A stretch of 64,000 bases of DNA from Cognatiluteimonas lumbrici (lineage in GTDB: Bacteria; Pseudomonadota; Gammaproteobacteria; Xanthomonadales; Xanthomonadaceae): positions 372,001-436,000 of the forward strand of contig NZ_ML636798.1 in the NCBI RefSeq assembly GCF_006476065.1, written 5' to 3'. Below, in pieces: positions 27,874 to 36,747 of the stretch. The notes under the pieces were generated by a model. That model saw only the letters and a list, made by a program, of their open reading frames with translations. It made no database searches and had not been told where the DNA came from. Numbering within the stretch: the first letter of the stretch is position 1; every line of letters begins with the position of its first letter. Position numbers and translations under genes: made by a program.

Positions 27874-27874
27874 G

Positions 27875-28444
27875 ATGGCGCTGGCGGCCATTCCGCTGCG
27901 CTGTCGCTGCGGCCGGGTGCAGGGCGAGGTCGGCACCCGCGGCACCTACGCGCGCGCCACCTGCTACTGCAACGACTGCCGCGCCTACGCGCAATGGCTC
28001 GGCGTGCCCGGCCTGCTCGACGCGGCCGGTGGCGTGGACGTGGTGGCGATGGCGCCGTCGCAGCTGCGCTTCACCGCGGGCGTGGACCAGGTCGCCTGCA
28101 TGTCGTGGAGCGAGCGCGGCATCCATCGCTGGTACGCGGCCTGCTGCCGCACGCCGCTGGGCAACACGCCGCGCGATCCGAGCGTGCACTATGTCGGCCT
28201 GTCGACGGCCTGCATGGAAGGGGCGGGCGCCGCTGTCGACACGGCTTTCGGTCCGCCGCGGCGTTGCCTCGTGTCCACGGCCTCGGCCACCGGGCCAGTG
28301 CGCAAGCGACCCCTGGGCACGCTGTGGGGAATCCTGCGCGTGGCGTTCGGCCTAGTCGGTGCACGGCTGCGCGGCCGCCGCGCATCGCCCTTCCTCGACG
28401 CAAGCGGCCACCCCATCCGCACGCCGGAGATCGTCCGGCGCTGA
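27875..28444 (+). CDS. DUF6151 (GFA-like) cysteine-containing protein
   Basis: The 189-aa protein resembles GFA-fold zinc proteins: CRCGRVQGEV at residues 10-19, then TCYCNDCRAYAQWLG, and a later ACCRTPLGNTP. These CxC/CxxC sets probably bind zinc, as in glutathione-dependent formaldehyde-activating-like proteins. No particular reaction can be assigned. The ATG lies directly after a tiny upstream reading frame. It is convergent with a small lipoprotein gene 7 nt away. Confidence 0.7.
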   Translation: MALAAIPLRCRCGRVQGEVGTRGTYARATCYCNDCRAYAQWLGVPGLLDAAGGVDVVAMAPSQLRFTAGVDQVACMSWSERGIHRWYAACCRTPLGNTPRDPSVHYVGLSTACMEGAGAAVDTAFGPPRRCLVSTASATGPVRKRPLGTLWGILRVAFGLVGARLRGRRASPFLDASGHPIRTPEIVRR

Positions 28445-28451
28445 TGCCGGC

Positions 28452-28574
28452 TCAGATCGCCGGGTCGTCGCTTCCCTGGGTTTCCGGGGCCTCGGTGGTC
28501 ATGTCCATGGTGGCGCAGGCGGACAGGCCGAACAGAACGGCAAGGATGAGCGCGGTCGCGATGGTCTTCTTCAT
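28452..28574 (-). CDS. Small lipoprotein, 40 aa
   Basis: The 40-residue product MKKTIATALILAVLFGLSAC plus 20 more residues has a classic lipoprotein signal with lipobox LSAC, giving a mature peptide of about 21 residues rich in D, E, T and M. It resembles entericidin-like small lipoproteins in size and layout, but no family is claimed. It is preceded by GGGGGATCC upstream of the ATG as a possible ribosome site. Confidence 0.6.
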   Translation of the reverse strand: MKKTIATALILAVLFGLSACATMDMTTEAPETQGSDDPAI

Positions 28575-28646
28575 TGGATCCCCCTGGATGTCTTGACTGA
28601 CAAGGCAAGTGCACGGAATCTTCCGGAAGGGGACAGGGGGGTGTCA

Positions 28647-30332
28647 ATGCATTTTTTTTCCGGAAGGACCCGTATCCTTGCCGCCGCGGCCTGCATGGGC
28701 GCGGCGTTCGTGTTTCCATGGCAGGCCGTGGCGGCGGTCCCGGATGATGCATGGGGCGCCTTCTCGGGCATGGCCGGCTCATGCTGGGCGGGCGAGCGCG
28801 AACTGTCCTGTTTCGAGTGGGAGTTCCCCGGCGAAATGATGCGCCAGGTGACGTACGCCCCGGAGCAAGGCCAGGGCGAGGTGCGCTACCAACTCGATGC
28901 CGCGGGCACCGGCGTGGATGGCGACGATGGCAGCCACATGCATGCGCCCCGGCCCGGCGTCACCGTGCGCGAAGTGGCCGGCAGCAATCCGATGCGGATC
29001 ACCTACCGACACCAGGACGACAAGCTCTGGATCACCATCGAGCGCCAGGTGGGCGGGCGCTGGGCCGTCGCGAGGGCGGAGCAGCGCACGCGCGCGACCG
29101 AGGCACAGATCGAGGCGGCGCATGCAGCGGTGCAGGCGATGCGCGATGCGTCGCGCAAGGACTGGGGCGTGCTGACCGACCTGGCAGGGCGCCACTTCCT
29201 GTTCCAGGGGCGTGCGGCCTACGCGTTCTACTGGACGGAAGCTGGCCGGGACCTGGTGTTCCAGGCCATGCACGAGGACGGCCGCGGCGACAAGGTGCGC
29301 GAGATCAGCCTCGACCCGGAACAAGGGACGCTAGTCAGCCGCGTCAAGGTCCGTTACGGCAATGGCGGATGGTTGCTGCGCGGCGATCCGGAACAGGCCT
29401 TCCCGTTGGCCGATGGCGGCTTCTACTTCTCCGATCCGGGCGTGCGCGTCGGGCTCGACGGCGAGGGCAACCTGACGCTGCAGCCGGGCAAGGCACGAAA
29501 GTCAACGGGCGGGTTCGAACCCGGCGGACCCGAGATCACCGTGGCGCCCGCGCCGCGCGCTGCCTTCGACGCGGTGGCGGCACGCAGCAGGCAGGCCGGC
29601 CAACGCATGCACCAGGCGGCCGTGGAAGCAGAACGCGCCCGGCGGGCCGCCCAGGCGCGCGAGAGCGACGACGGGGGCGGCATCTTCGGTGCGCTGGTGG
29701 GCGCCGCGGTCGGCGCCTATGCCGGCTCGGCCGCGGGGCTCGACAGCGCGCAGACGCTGGATCTCATGGTGCAGGGCGCTGCGGTAACCTCAGGCGGCAA
29801 CCCGGTGGTGGACGCCTTCGCGCGCGGAATGGCGGAGGAAAGCGCCAAGCAGGAGGTGCTGCGCCAGGGCTACGAGGACGCGATCGCCGATGGCATCGCA
29901 CGCGGGTCGGCGGAGTATGCGCGACGCCACGGCGGCACCGCGGATGCCCATGCCTCGGCTTCGGGAACGTCTAGCGCGGGCCTGATCATCGAGGACCGGG
30001 CGCCTGCGCCCGCGATTCCAAGACCGGAGCCCCCGAAGAGCAACACGTGGGAGCGCTACATCATCTGCGAGGTCATCCGCCACGGGGATTTCGACGGCAA
30101 CCATGGCGCGCTGTTCCAGTCCGCGGTCGGCAAGGCCACCCTGGTCGACGGCAGGGTCCAGGGCAATCCCGAAGCTTCGTTCCTGGCCAAGGTCCGCTCG
30201 GCCCATGGCAAGAGCGGGGTGCCGTTGTGCGAGACCGGAGATTCGCCGGCCGCGCTGCAACGCCAGCTGCAGGAGTGGCGTAATGGCTACCCGCACTACA
30301 AGCTGGTCCAGACCGGGATGACGCCGCTGTAG
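28647..30332 (+). CDS. Exported protein of unknown function, 561 aa
   Basis: A signal peptide (about residues 8-29, ending near AVAA) precedes a domain of about 270 residues with lipocalin/hydrolase-like beta pattern (SCWAGERELSCFEWEF; two Cys). A helical charged stretch follows (about 310-345). A glycine-zipper segment (GALVGAAVGAYAGSAAGL, about 350-368) suggests membrane insertion. The C-terminal 100 residues form another small domain with paired cysteines. I do not recognise the family. The start at 28647 places the signal peptide correctly. The gene is convergent with the FMN-binding protein gene, 6 nt away. Confidence 0.6.
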   Translation: MHFFSGRTRILAAAACMGAAFVFPWQAVAAVPDDAWGAFSGMAGSCWAGERELSCFEWEFPGEMMRQVTYAPEQGQGEVRYQLDAAGTGVDGDDGSHMHAPRPGVTVREVAGSNPMRITYRHQDDKLWITIERQVGGRWAVARAEQRTRATEAQIEAAHAAVQAMRDASRKDWGVLTDLAGRHFLFQGRAAYAFYWTEAGRDLVFQAMHEDGRGDKVREISLDPEQGTLVSRVKVRYGNGGWLLRGDPEQAFPLADGGFYFSDPGVRVGLDGEGNLTLQPGKARKSTGGFEPGGPEITVAPAPRAAFDAVAARSRQAGQRMHQAAVEAERARRAAQARESDDGGGIFGALVGAAVGAYAGSAAGLDSAQTLDLMVQGAAVTSGGNPVVDAFARGMAEESAKQEVLRQGYEDAIADGIARGSAEYARRHGGTADAHASASGTSSAGLIIEDRAPAPAIPRPEPPKSNTWERYIICEVIRHGDFDGNHGALFQSAVGKATLVDGRVQGNPEASFLAKVRSAHGKSGVPLCETGDSPAALQRQLQEWRNGYPHYKLVQTGMTPL

Positions 30333-30338
30333 CGGACC

Positions 30339-30818
30339 TCAGCGCAGGTCCACCTGCCCGACCTTGTCCTCGTAGCTCTCCTTGGGGTCGCTGCCGAGCA
30401 GCAGCCTGATGCCGGCGACCATGCTGTTCTCGTTGAGCCAGACCTGGGCGTCGGCGGCGTCCATGCGCAGCAGGCGCAGCTTCGGGTCGTCCTTGCCCTC
30501 GAACCAGGCCGCGATGAACGGGTTCCAGAGGCGGTCGATCACCGCGCGGTCGTTGTCGGGCACCAGCCGGCCGATGAGCGTCGCGAACAGGTCGTGGCCC
30601 TTGGCCGCGAACGACGCGGTCGCCTGCAGCCCCTGCGAGCGGTCCAGCGCCTCGCCGAGGTCGGTGTCGGCGGCGGTGAAGAACCACAGCGGCGCGCGGT
30701 CGTCCTCGGCGATCGCGGTCATCGGCCGCGGCGGGATGCCTTCGCCGCCCAGCATCACCACGCGGTCGTCGTTCAAGTGCTTCCAGAAGCGGGCTTCGAG
30801 TTCGCGGGTGTCGGCCAT
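30339..30818 (-). CDS. Pyridoxamine 5'-phosphate oxidase-like FMN-binding protein (general stress type)
   Basis: The 159-aa protein fits the Pyrid_ox_like split-barrel family: RVVMLGGEGIPPRPMTAI near the start, PLWFFTAADTDL in the middle and RLLRMDAADAQVWLNE. These proteins bind FMN or F420 and are often called general stress protein 26. The physiological substrate is unknown. It is divergent from the hybrid kinase gene (135 nt between starts). Confidence 0.75.
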   Translation of the reverse strand: MADTRELEARFWKHLNDDRVVMLGGEGIPPRPMTAIAEDDRAPLWFFTAADTDLGEALDRSQGLQATASFAAKGHDLFATLIGRLVPDNDRAVIDRLWNPFIAAWFEGKDDPKLRLLRMDAADAQVWLNENSMVAGIRLLLGSDPKESYEDKVGQVDLR

Positions 30819-30953
30819 GCCTGGCTCCGTATCGGCGGGGCTTCCGTTGTAGCGGGGCGGTCGTGAGCGGGACGTCGCTTCACGTGGCGCTGACGCGCGT
30901 GTGGTGGCATAGGCGGATTCGCCGAGGGAGCGACGCAGGACGAGGCTGGATTG

Positions 30954-33257
30954 ATGGGGGGTGATTTCAGCGACGCGGCGCTGGCCGCCGAACGACTGCA
31001 GCTGGCGCTCGACGCCGGCGCGATCGTCGGTACCTGGGTCTGGACCATCCCCGACGACCGCTTCATCGCCGACGAGCGTTTCGCGCACAGCTTCGGCCTG
31101 GATCCGGACGCCATCCGCGAAGGGCTGCCGCTGCAGGTGCTGTTCGAGTCCATCCACCCGGAAGACAAGCAGCGCGTGGCGGCCGCGGTAGACGAGGCGC
31201 TCGCGCGCGGCGGCCGCTACCGCTGCGACTACCGGGTGCGGCGTGCCGACGGGCAGTACGACTGGATCGTCGCCAGCGGGCGGGTCGAAGTGGACGACCA
31301 GGACCGGCCGGTGCGGTTCCCGGGCGTGCTGCTCGACGACGGCGAACGGCGCCGCATCGCGGCCGAGCGCGACCGGGCCCACGCGCTGCTGCAGACGGTC
31401 ATCGAAGCGGTGCCAGGCGTGGTCTACGCCAAGGACCGCGAGGGCCGCCTGGTGATCGGCAACCGCGGCGTCTCGGAGTTGCTGGGGGTCGGGCCCGAAG
31501 GCTTCATCGGCAAGACCGACCGCGAACTGATCGCCGACAGGACGCAGGCCGACCGGGTGATGGCCAATGATCGCCGGATCATGCAATCGGGGGTGGCCGA
31601 GCAGGTGGAGGAGGTGATCCATCGTCCGGACGGCACGCCCGCCATCTGGCTGTCCACCAAGGCACCGATGCGCGACGCGGGCGGCAACGTGGTGGGGCTG
31701 CTCGGGGCGTCGCTGGACATCACCGACCGCAAGCGTGCGGAGGACGCGTTGCGCCTGTCGGAACAGCGCAATGCGCTTGCGCTCGAAGTCGCGCGGCTGG
31801 GCACCTGGACGCTGGACGAGGACACCGGCCGGCTGGAGATCGACGCGCGCGCGGCCCGGATCTGCGGCGCGCCGCCGGGCCGCACCGCGTTCGAGTTGCG
31901 CGACCTGCCCAAGCGCGTGCATCCCGAGGACTGGTCGCGGGTGGTGTCGGTGCTGCGCGGCGCGCTGTCGCCGGAGGGCACGGGCGCCGTCTCCGAGGAG
32001 TTCCGCCTGCGCCATCCCGACGGCACCGTGGTCTGGGTCGCCTGCCACGGGCGGGCCAGCCAGCAGGGGCTCGGCACGCGCGCCGGCGCGCGCACCATGA
32101 TCGGCACCCTGCTGGACATCACCGAGCGCCGCCGCATGATCGAGGCGCTGGAGCAGGGCGACCGCCGCAAGGACGAGTTCCTGGCGATGCTCGCGCACGA
32201 GCTGCGCAACCCGCTCGCTCCCATCAGCACCGCCGCCCAGCTGCTGCGGGCCGAGCCCGGGGACGCGCGTCGCGTGCACCAGGTCGCGGACACCATCCAG
32301 CGCCAGGTCGAGCACATGACCGGCCTGGTGGACGACCTGCTCGACGTGTCGCGGGTGACGCGCGGGCTGGTGGTGTTCGCGCGCGAACCGGTGGACATGC
32401 GCACGGTCTTCGCCCTGGCCGCGGAGCAGGTGGCGCCGCTGTTGCGGGCGCGCGGGCACACGCTGGCCGGGGTCCCGGACGGCTGCCCGGCGTTCGTGCT
32501 CGGCGACCAGTCGCGGCTGGTGCAGGTGGTGGTCAACCTGCTCACCAACGCGGCCAAGTACACCGCCCCGGGCGGGCGCATCGAACTGGCCTGTTACTGC
32601 ACCGCCGAGCAGGTGACGTTCCGGGTCAGCGACAACGGCATCGGCATGGAGCCGGACCTGGTGCCGGTGGTGTTCGACCTGTTCACGCAGGCGGCGCGCG
32701 CGCCGGACCGGGCCCAGGGCGGGCTCGGCATCGGCCTCGCGCTGGTGCGCAGGATCGTGCAGGCGCACGGCGGAACGGTCACCGCGCAGAGCGCGGGGGC
32801 CGGGCAGGGGAGCACGTTCACGGTGGTGCTGCCGCGCAGCGCGACCGCTCCGTGCGCGCCGGAGCCGCCGCAGGAACATCCGCGAGCGACGCGCGGCAGG
32901 ACCGTTCTGGTGGTGGACGACAACGTGGACGCCGCGGACATGCTGGCGCTGGCGTTGCGGCTGCTCGGGCACGAGGCCGTGGTCGCGCACGATGGTCCGC
33001 AGGCGCTGTCGCTGGTCGGCACCCGTTCCGACTGGGATGCCTTCATCCTCGACATCGGCATGCCCGGCATCACCGGGCTGGAACTCGCGGGGCAGCTGCG
33101 CGACCGCATCGGCGAGCGCCCGGTGCGATTCATCGCGCTCACCGGCTACGGCCAGGCGCAGGACCAGGCGTCGTCGCGAGCGGCCGGGTTCGACCACCAC
33201 ATGGTCAAGCCGGCCGACATCGACGAACTGCAGCGGCAACTGGAGCTGGCGGGCTAG
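30954..33257 (+). CDS. Hybrid histidine kinase with three PAS domains and a receiver
   Basis: The 767-aa cytoplasmic sensor has PAS domains at about 15-130, 140-265 and 270-400, a HisKA domain with phospho-acceptor His415 in MLAHELRNPLAP, a HATPase domain (N-box LLTNAAKYT, G-boxes DNGIGM and GGLGIGLAL) and a C-terminal receiver with phospho-Asp700 in FILDIGMPG. No membrane segment was seen. The partner response regulator is not adjacent. ATG 30954 was preferred to TTG 30951. Its stop shares a CTAG with the stop of the convergent GST pseudogene. Confidence 0.9.
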   Translation: MGGDFSDAALAAERLQLALDAGAIVGTWVWTIPDDRFIADERFAHSFGLDPDAIREGLPLQVLFESIHPEDKQRVAAAVDEALARGGRYRCDYRVRRADGQYDWIVASGRVEVDDQDRPVRFPGVLLDDGERRRIAAERDRAHALLQTVIEAVPGVVYAKDREGRLVIGNRGVSELLGVGPEGFIGKTDRELIADRTQADRVMANDRRIMQSGVAEQVEEVIHRPDGTPAIWLSTKAPMRDAGGNVVGLLGASLDITDRKRAEDALRLSEQRNALALEVARLGTWTLDEDTGRLEIDARAARICGAPPGRTAFELRDLPKRVHPEDWSRVVSVLRGALSPEGTGAVSEEFRLRHPDGTVVWVACHGRASQQGLGTRAGARTMIGTLLDITERRRMIEALEQGDRRKDEFLAMLAHELRNPLAPISTAAQLLRAEPGDARRVHQVADTIQRQVEHMTGLVDDLLDVSRVTRGLVVFAREPVDMRTVFALAAEQVAPLLRARGHTLAGVPDGCPAFVLGDQSRLVQVVVNLLTNAAKYTAPGGRIELACYCTAEQVTFRVSDNGIGMEPDLVPVVFDLFTQAARAPDRAQGGLGIGLALVRRIVQAHGGTVTAQSAGAGQGSTFTVVLPRSATAPCAPEPPQEHPRATRGRTVLVVDDNVDAADMLALALRLLGHEAVVAHDGPQALSLVGTRSDWDAFILDIGMPGITGLELAGQLRDRIGERPVRFIALTGYGQAQDQASSRAAGFDHHMVKPADIDELQRQLELAG

Positions 33258-33630
33258 CCCGGGGCGCTGGCCTCGAAGACCGCGCGCTGGGCCTCGAAAG
33301 CACGCCGGTAGGCGGGCGTGCCTCGCCGCGCGCGACATAGGCCGCTACGTTCGGAAACTCCTCGAGCAGGCCGTGGCCGCCCAGGCGCAGCAGCACGCCG
33401 ATCATCATCAGGTCGCCCGCACTGAAGCCGCCGTCGAGCCATTCGGCCGTGCCGAGCCGCTCCGAGAGCTGCCGCAGGCGTGTGCGGACCCGCTCCTGCA
33501 GCATCGGCAGCCGCGCCTCGTACCACGGCTCCTTCCGCTCCAGCACGTGCGCCATGCTCAGCTCCACGATCGGCGGTTCGACCGTGTTGAGCGCCGCGAA
33601 CATCCAGGCGATGGCGCGGGCGCGGTGTCG
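33254..33630 (-). pseudogene. Glutathione S-transferase remnant (N-terminal domain lost, frameshifted)
   Basis: Only the C-terminal helical domain of a GST remains, beginning near RARAIAWMFAALNTVEPP. The thioredoxin-like N-terminal domain that should precede it is absent; the sequence runs directly into the end of the M14 peptidase gene. Near 33315 one base appears missing: the first frame reads YVARGEARP, while the expected continuation PAYRRAFEAQRAVFEASAPG is in the next frame and ends at the CTAG shared with the kinase gene. Both defects argue for an inactive gene. Confidence 0.75.
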
Positions 33631-33640
33631 CCCTCCGGGC

Positions 33641-34951
33641 TCAGGGTGCCGGTTGCGCCGGATCGATGTCGCCGGCCAGCGTCCACACGACGTCGCGGCC
33701 TTCCGGATCCCGGCTGAGGTGGAAATGCGCGGCGGTGCCGGTCCCGAACGCCGGCGTGCCGCGGCCGGCGGTGGGGCCGGGCGGGTGGAAGGGCACGATG
33801 TACAGCCCGGTGGCGTCGATCGTGCGCCGCGCATTGCGGCCCGCGAGGTCGCCTACCTCGCGGATGCGGCCCTCGCGCCACAGGAGCGGCTGCTCGAAGT
33901 CCACGATCACGTCCACGTGTGCCCGCGGCTGCCCGGGCACGGCCAGCGTGCCCCCGGTGACCAGCAGGTCCGGCCAGGTGTCCCCATTCTCCGGCAATTC
34001 CTCGTAGGGCGCGTGCGGCAGGCCGGCATGGCTGCCGGTGGCGATGGCGTCGAGCGCGCCCACCAGGGCGAGGAAGTTGAGCTTGCGCAGCTGCTGCTTC
34101 TGCGGGTCGCCCTCGATGCCGCCGGACTCGATCAGGATCGTGGACACGCCGGCCTGCTGGGTCAGGTCGCCGAAGGCGCGCGCGTTGAAGGTGTCGTCCC
34201 ACTTCGCCATGTAGCCGGCGATGTAGGGCTCGAGCACCGCGCGGATCGCGACCGCGACTTCGATCGCGCGGGCGCGCGACGCGTTGACCTCGCGCGCCTC
34301 GTTGTAGGCGGGAGCGAGCAGGGCGATGGCGGTACCGCGCCCGCTGTCGCCGACGCGGGTGCCGACGTTCTGGTCGTGCAGATTGAAACCGAAGGCGGGC
34401 TGGAGCCGTTCGCGCAGCTCGTGCAGGGCACGCGCCTCGGGCGAGGCGAGGGCGCGCGCGTCGCGGTTGATGTCGATGCCCTGCGCGTTGCGGCGCTGGA
34501 AGCGCGCCGCGCCGTCCGGGTTCACGATCGGCAGGAAGTGCAGGGTGGTCCCCGCGCCGATGCGCTGCACCAGCGGGTGGTCCGGGTGCTCGCCGAGGAA
34601 GCGGAACAGGTCGGCCAGCGCCATCGAGGCGGTGCTCTCGTCGCCGTGCATCTGCGACCACAGCAGGACCGGCGTCGGGCCCTGGCCCCAGCGCACGTGG
34701 CGCAACGGGCGGCCTTCGACGCTGCGTCCGATCTCCTCCACCGCGAAGCCGTCCGCCGCGTTCGCCAGTGGCGCGGCCACGTTCCACCACTGTTCCGGCT
34801 GGAAGCGGCGGTCCTCCAGGCCCTCGACGCGGATATTCGCGTCGTAGAGCGCATCGAGTTCGGCGAGCCAGGCGGGTGCTTGCGGCATTGCGGTTGACGG
34901 CATGGGTGCGAGGGCCATCATGACAAGGAACGTTGCGAGCAGGCGATGCAT
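33641..34951 (-). CDS. Exported M14-family zinc carboxypeptidase
   Basis: The 436-aa protein has a signal peptide (residues 1-21) and the M14 zinc site: His102 and Glu105 in MHGDES, and His192 in FNLHDQ. The general-acid Glu is in ILIESGG. Such enzymes trim C-terminal residues from peptides or peptidoglycan stems in the periplasm or outside. A C-terminal domain of about 130 residues follows. The gene is divergent from the LD-carboxypeptidase-like gene, hinting at related cell-wall or peptide roles. Confidence 0.85.
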   Translation of the reverse strand: MHRLLATFLVMMALAPMPSTAMPQAPAWLAELDALYDANIRVEGLEDRRFQPEQWWNVAAPLANAADGFAVEEIGRSVEGRPLRHVRWGQGPTPVLLWSQMHGDESTASMALADLFRFLGEHPDHPLVQRIGAGTTLHFLPIVNPDGAARFQRRNAQGIDINRDARALASPEARALHELRERLQPAFGFNLHDQNVGTRVGDSGRGTAIALLAPAYNEAREVNASRARAIEVAVAIRAVLEPYIAGYMAKWDDTFNARAFGDLTQQAGVSTILIESGGIEGDPQKQQLRKLNFLALVGALDAIATGSHAGLPHAPYEELPENGDTWPDLLVTGGTLAVPGQPRAHVDVIVDFEQPLLWREGRIREVGDLAGRNARRTIDATGLYIVPFHPPGPTAGRGTPAFGTGTAAHFHLSRDPEGRDVVWTLAGDIDPAQPAP

Positions 34952-34982
34952 CCGGTGTCTCCCGTGGACAGCCCCTGCAGTG

Positions 34983-34988
34983 TACAGT
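34983..34988 (+). promoter_or_regulatory. -10-like element TACAGT before the S66 peptidase
   Basis: TACAGT lies 10 nt before the ATG at 34999, implying a very short 5' leader. No convincing -35 partner is visible, so this is tentative. Confidence 0.25.
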
Positions 34989-34998
34989 CGGGCACGGC

Positions 34999-36054
34999 AT
35001 GGACAGACGTCAGTTCATCGGAAGCGCGGCGCTGGCCGCCGGCTTGTCGCTGGTCGCGGGCGGCGGTAGTGCTGCAATGGCCGCGCCTGCCGGGCAACGA
35101 CCGGGCTCGCTGCTGCCCGTCCCGCTTTCTCCGGGCGACACCGTCGGCCTCGTCAGCCCCTCGTCGGCGACCGCCGAACGGATCACCCTGCAGGTCGCGG
35201 CGGAAACCGTGGAAGCGCTCGGCTTCAAGGTCAAGGCCGCGCCGCACTACGCATCGCGCTACGGCCACCTCGCGGGCACCGACGCGCAGCGCGCCGGCGA
35301 CCTCGACGCCATGTTCGCCGACGACGAGGTCAGGGCGATCGTCTGCGTCCGCGGCGGTTCCGGTGCCGCGCGGCTGCTGCCGCTGCTGGACTACGACGCG
35401 ATCCGCGCCAATCCCAAGGCGCTGCTCGGCTACTCCGATACCACGGCCCTGCTCAACGGCATCCTCGCCCGCACCGGGCTGGTGACCTTCCACGGCCCCG
35501 GCGCCAGCAGCAGCTGGAACCGCTTCAACGCCGACCAGTTCCGGCGCCTGTTCCTGGCGCGCGAGTTGATGGAGTACCGCAACGTGGTGGATGCCGGCGA
35601 CGAGCTGGTGCCGCGCCGCCGGCGCACGCTCACGATCGCCGGCGGCAAGGCGCGCGGGCCCCTGGTCGGCGGCAACCTCGCGGTGCTGGCGGGCCTGTCC
35701 GGGTCGCGCTACATGCCCGCCTTCGACGGAGCGATCCTGTTCCTGGAGGACGTCAACGAGGAGCCCTACCGCATCGACCGCATGCTGACCACGCTGAAGC
35801 TGTCCGGCGCGCTGGACCGCATCGCCGGCTTCATCTTCGGCGAATGCAGCGATTGCGATCCGGGCGGCGGCTACGGTTCGCTGACCCTGGACCAGATCTT
35901 CGACGACCACATCCTTCCGCTGGGCATACCCGCCTACCGCGGCGCCATGATCGGGCACATCCGCGAGCAGTTCATCGTGCCCGTCGGCGGCCTGGTGGAA
36001 ATGGACGCGGACGCGGGCAGCTTCCGCATGCTCGAGCCGGTGTTCGCGGCATGA
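34999..36054 (+). CDS. LD-carboxypeptidase family protein (S66)
   Basis: The 351-aa product has a Tat-type signal (DRRQFIGSAALAAG). The peptidase S66 core is visible: LVSPSS early, RGGSGAARLLPLLDY, nucleophile Ser146 in GYSDTTAL, Glu in FLEDVNEEPYRIDRML and His in MIGHIREQF. LD-carboxypeptidases remove the terminal D-Ala from L,D bonds in muropeptides; some relatives cleave microcin-like peptides. Export via Tat is less usual for LdcA, which is cytoplasmic in E. coli. The stop overlaps the next start (ATGA). Confidence 0.85.
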   Translation: MDRRQFIGSAALAAGLSLVAGGGSAAMAAPAGQRPGSLLPVPLSPGDTVGLVSPSSATAERITLQVAAETVEALGFKVKAAPHYASRYGHLAGTDAQRAGDLDAMFADDEVRAIVCVRGGSGAARLLPLLDYDAIRANPKALLGYSDTTALLNGILARTGLVTFHGPGASSSWNRFNADQFRRLFLARELMEYRNVVDAGDELVPRRRRTLTIAGGKARGPLVGGNLAVLAGLSGSRYMPAFDGAILFLEDVNEEPYRIDRMLTTLKLSGALDRIAGFIFGECSDCDPGGGYGSLTLDQIFDDHILPLGIPAYRGAMIGHIREQFIVPVGGLVEMDADAGSFRMLEPVFAA

Positions 36055-36605
36055 GCATCGTCCTCACCGAGTTCGCGCGCAGCCGCCTGTTCCGCGCCAA
36101 CCGCCGCAACACCATCCAGGACATCACCCCGGAGGAGTTCGAGCGGCACATCAACGCGCACGCCCCGCTGAAGGTGCTCGACGGCTACGCGCCGTTCTGC
36201 AAGCTGCACGTGCACCGCAACTGGACCTCGACCCGCTGCCTGGCGGTCCCGATCACCGACGACAACCGGCACCTGCTGCGTTCCGACTACGAGGCCCGCA
36301 CCGACGACGAGCTGCCGGTGCTGGTGCGCTGGTTCGAAGGCCTGGAGCCGCCGGTCGCCGAGTACCTGGTGGTCATCCTCTACGACCGCGAGCAGCTCGC
36401 GCGCGAGGGCACCGCGATCGACGCCGACTGGGGCGTGGTCGGCTGCATGTACACGATGGAGCCGGAGGAAACGCCGATGGCGCCGATCACGATGATGCGC
36501 AACGCGCTCGGCGTGGAGGAGGGCGGTTCCGGCGTGCCGATCGACCGCGAGGCCTACCGGCGCGCGGTCGAGTTCTGGCGTACGCACGCCAACTGGCGCG
36601 GCTGA
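36051..36605 (+). CDS. DUF3228 family protein
   Basis: The 184-aa protein fits the DUF3228 family: PEEFERHINAHAPLKVLDGYAPFCKLHVHRNW (described at about residues 26-57), then RCLAVPITDDNRHLL and DWGVVGCMYTMEPEETPM. No catalytic role is known. It overlaps the LD-carboxypeptidase gene by 4 nt (ATGA), so both are translated from one mRNA. Confidence 0.75.
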   Translation: MSIVLTEFARSRLFRANRRNTIQDITPEEFERHINAHAPLKVLDGYAPFCKLHVHRNWTSTRCLAVPITDDNRHLLRSDYEARTDDELPVLVRWFEGLEPPVAEYLVVILYDREQLAREGTAIDADWGVVGCMYTMEPEETPMAPITMMRNALGVEEGGSGVPIDREAYRRAVEFWRTHANWRG

Positions 36606-36747
36606 ACGGGCGTAGCTGCATGACGCCGCGCGTTTGCGCGCGTACGGTGCAGTCGTTATCGTGGCGGGGTGGCTCCTTTCGCATCGTGGGTACGCCGATG
36701 CCTGTCCAATGCCACCACCTCCCTTCATTCCTTCCAGGAGACTCCCC

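Noticed and set aside
29507-29533. GGTTCGAACCC, resembling a tRNA T-loop
   Set aside because: It lies in the reading frame of the 561-aa exported protein and no acceptor stem or other arms can be folded around it.
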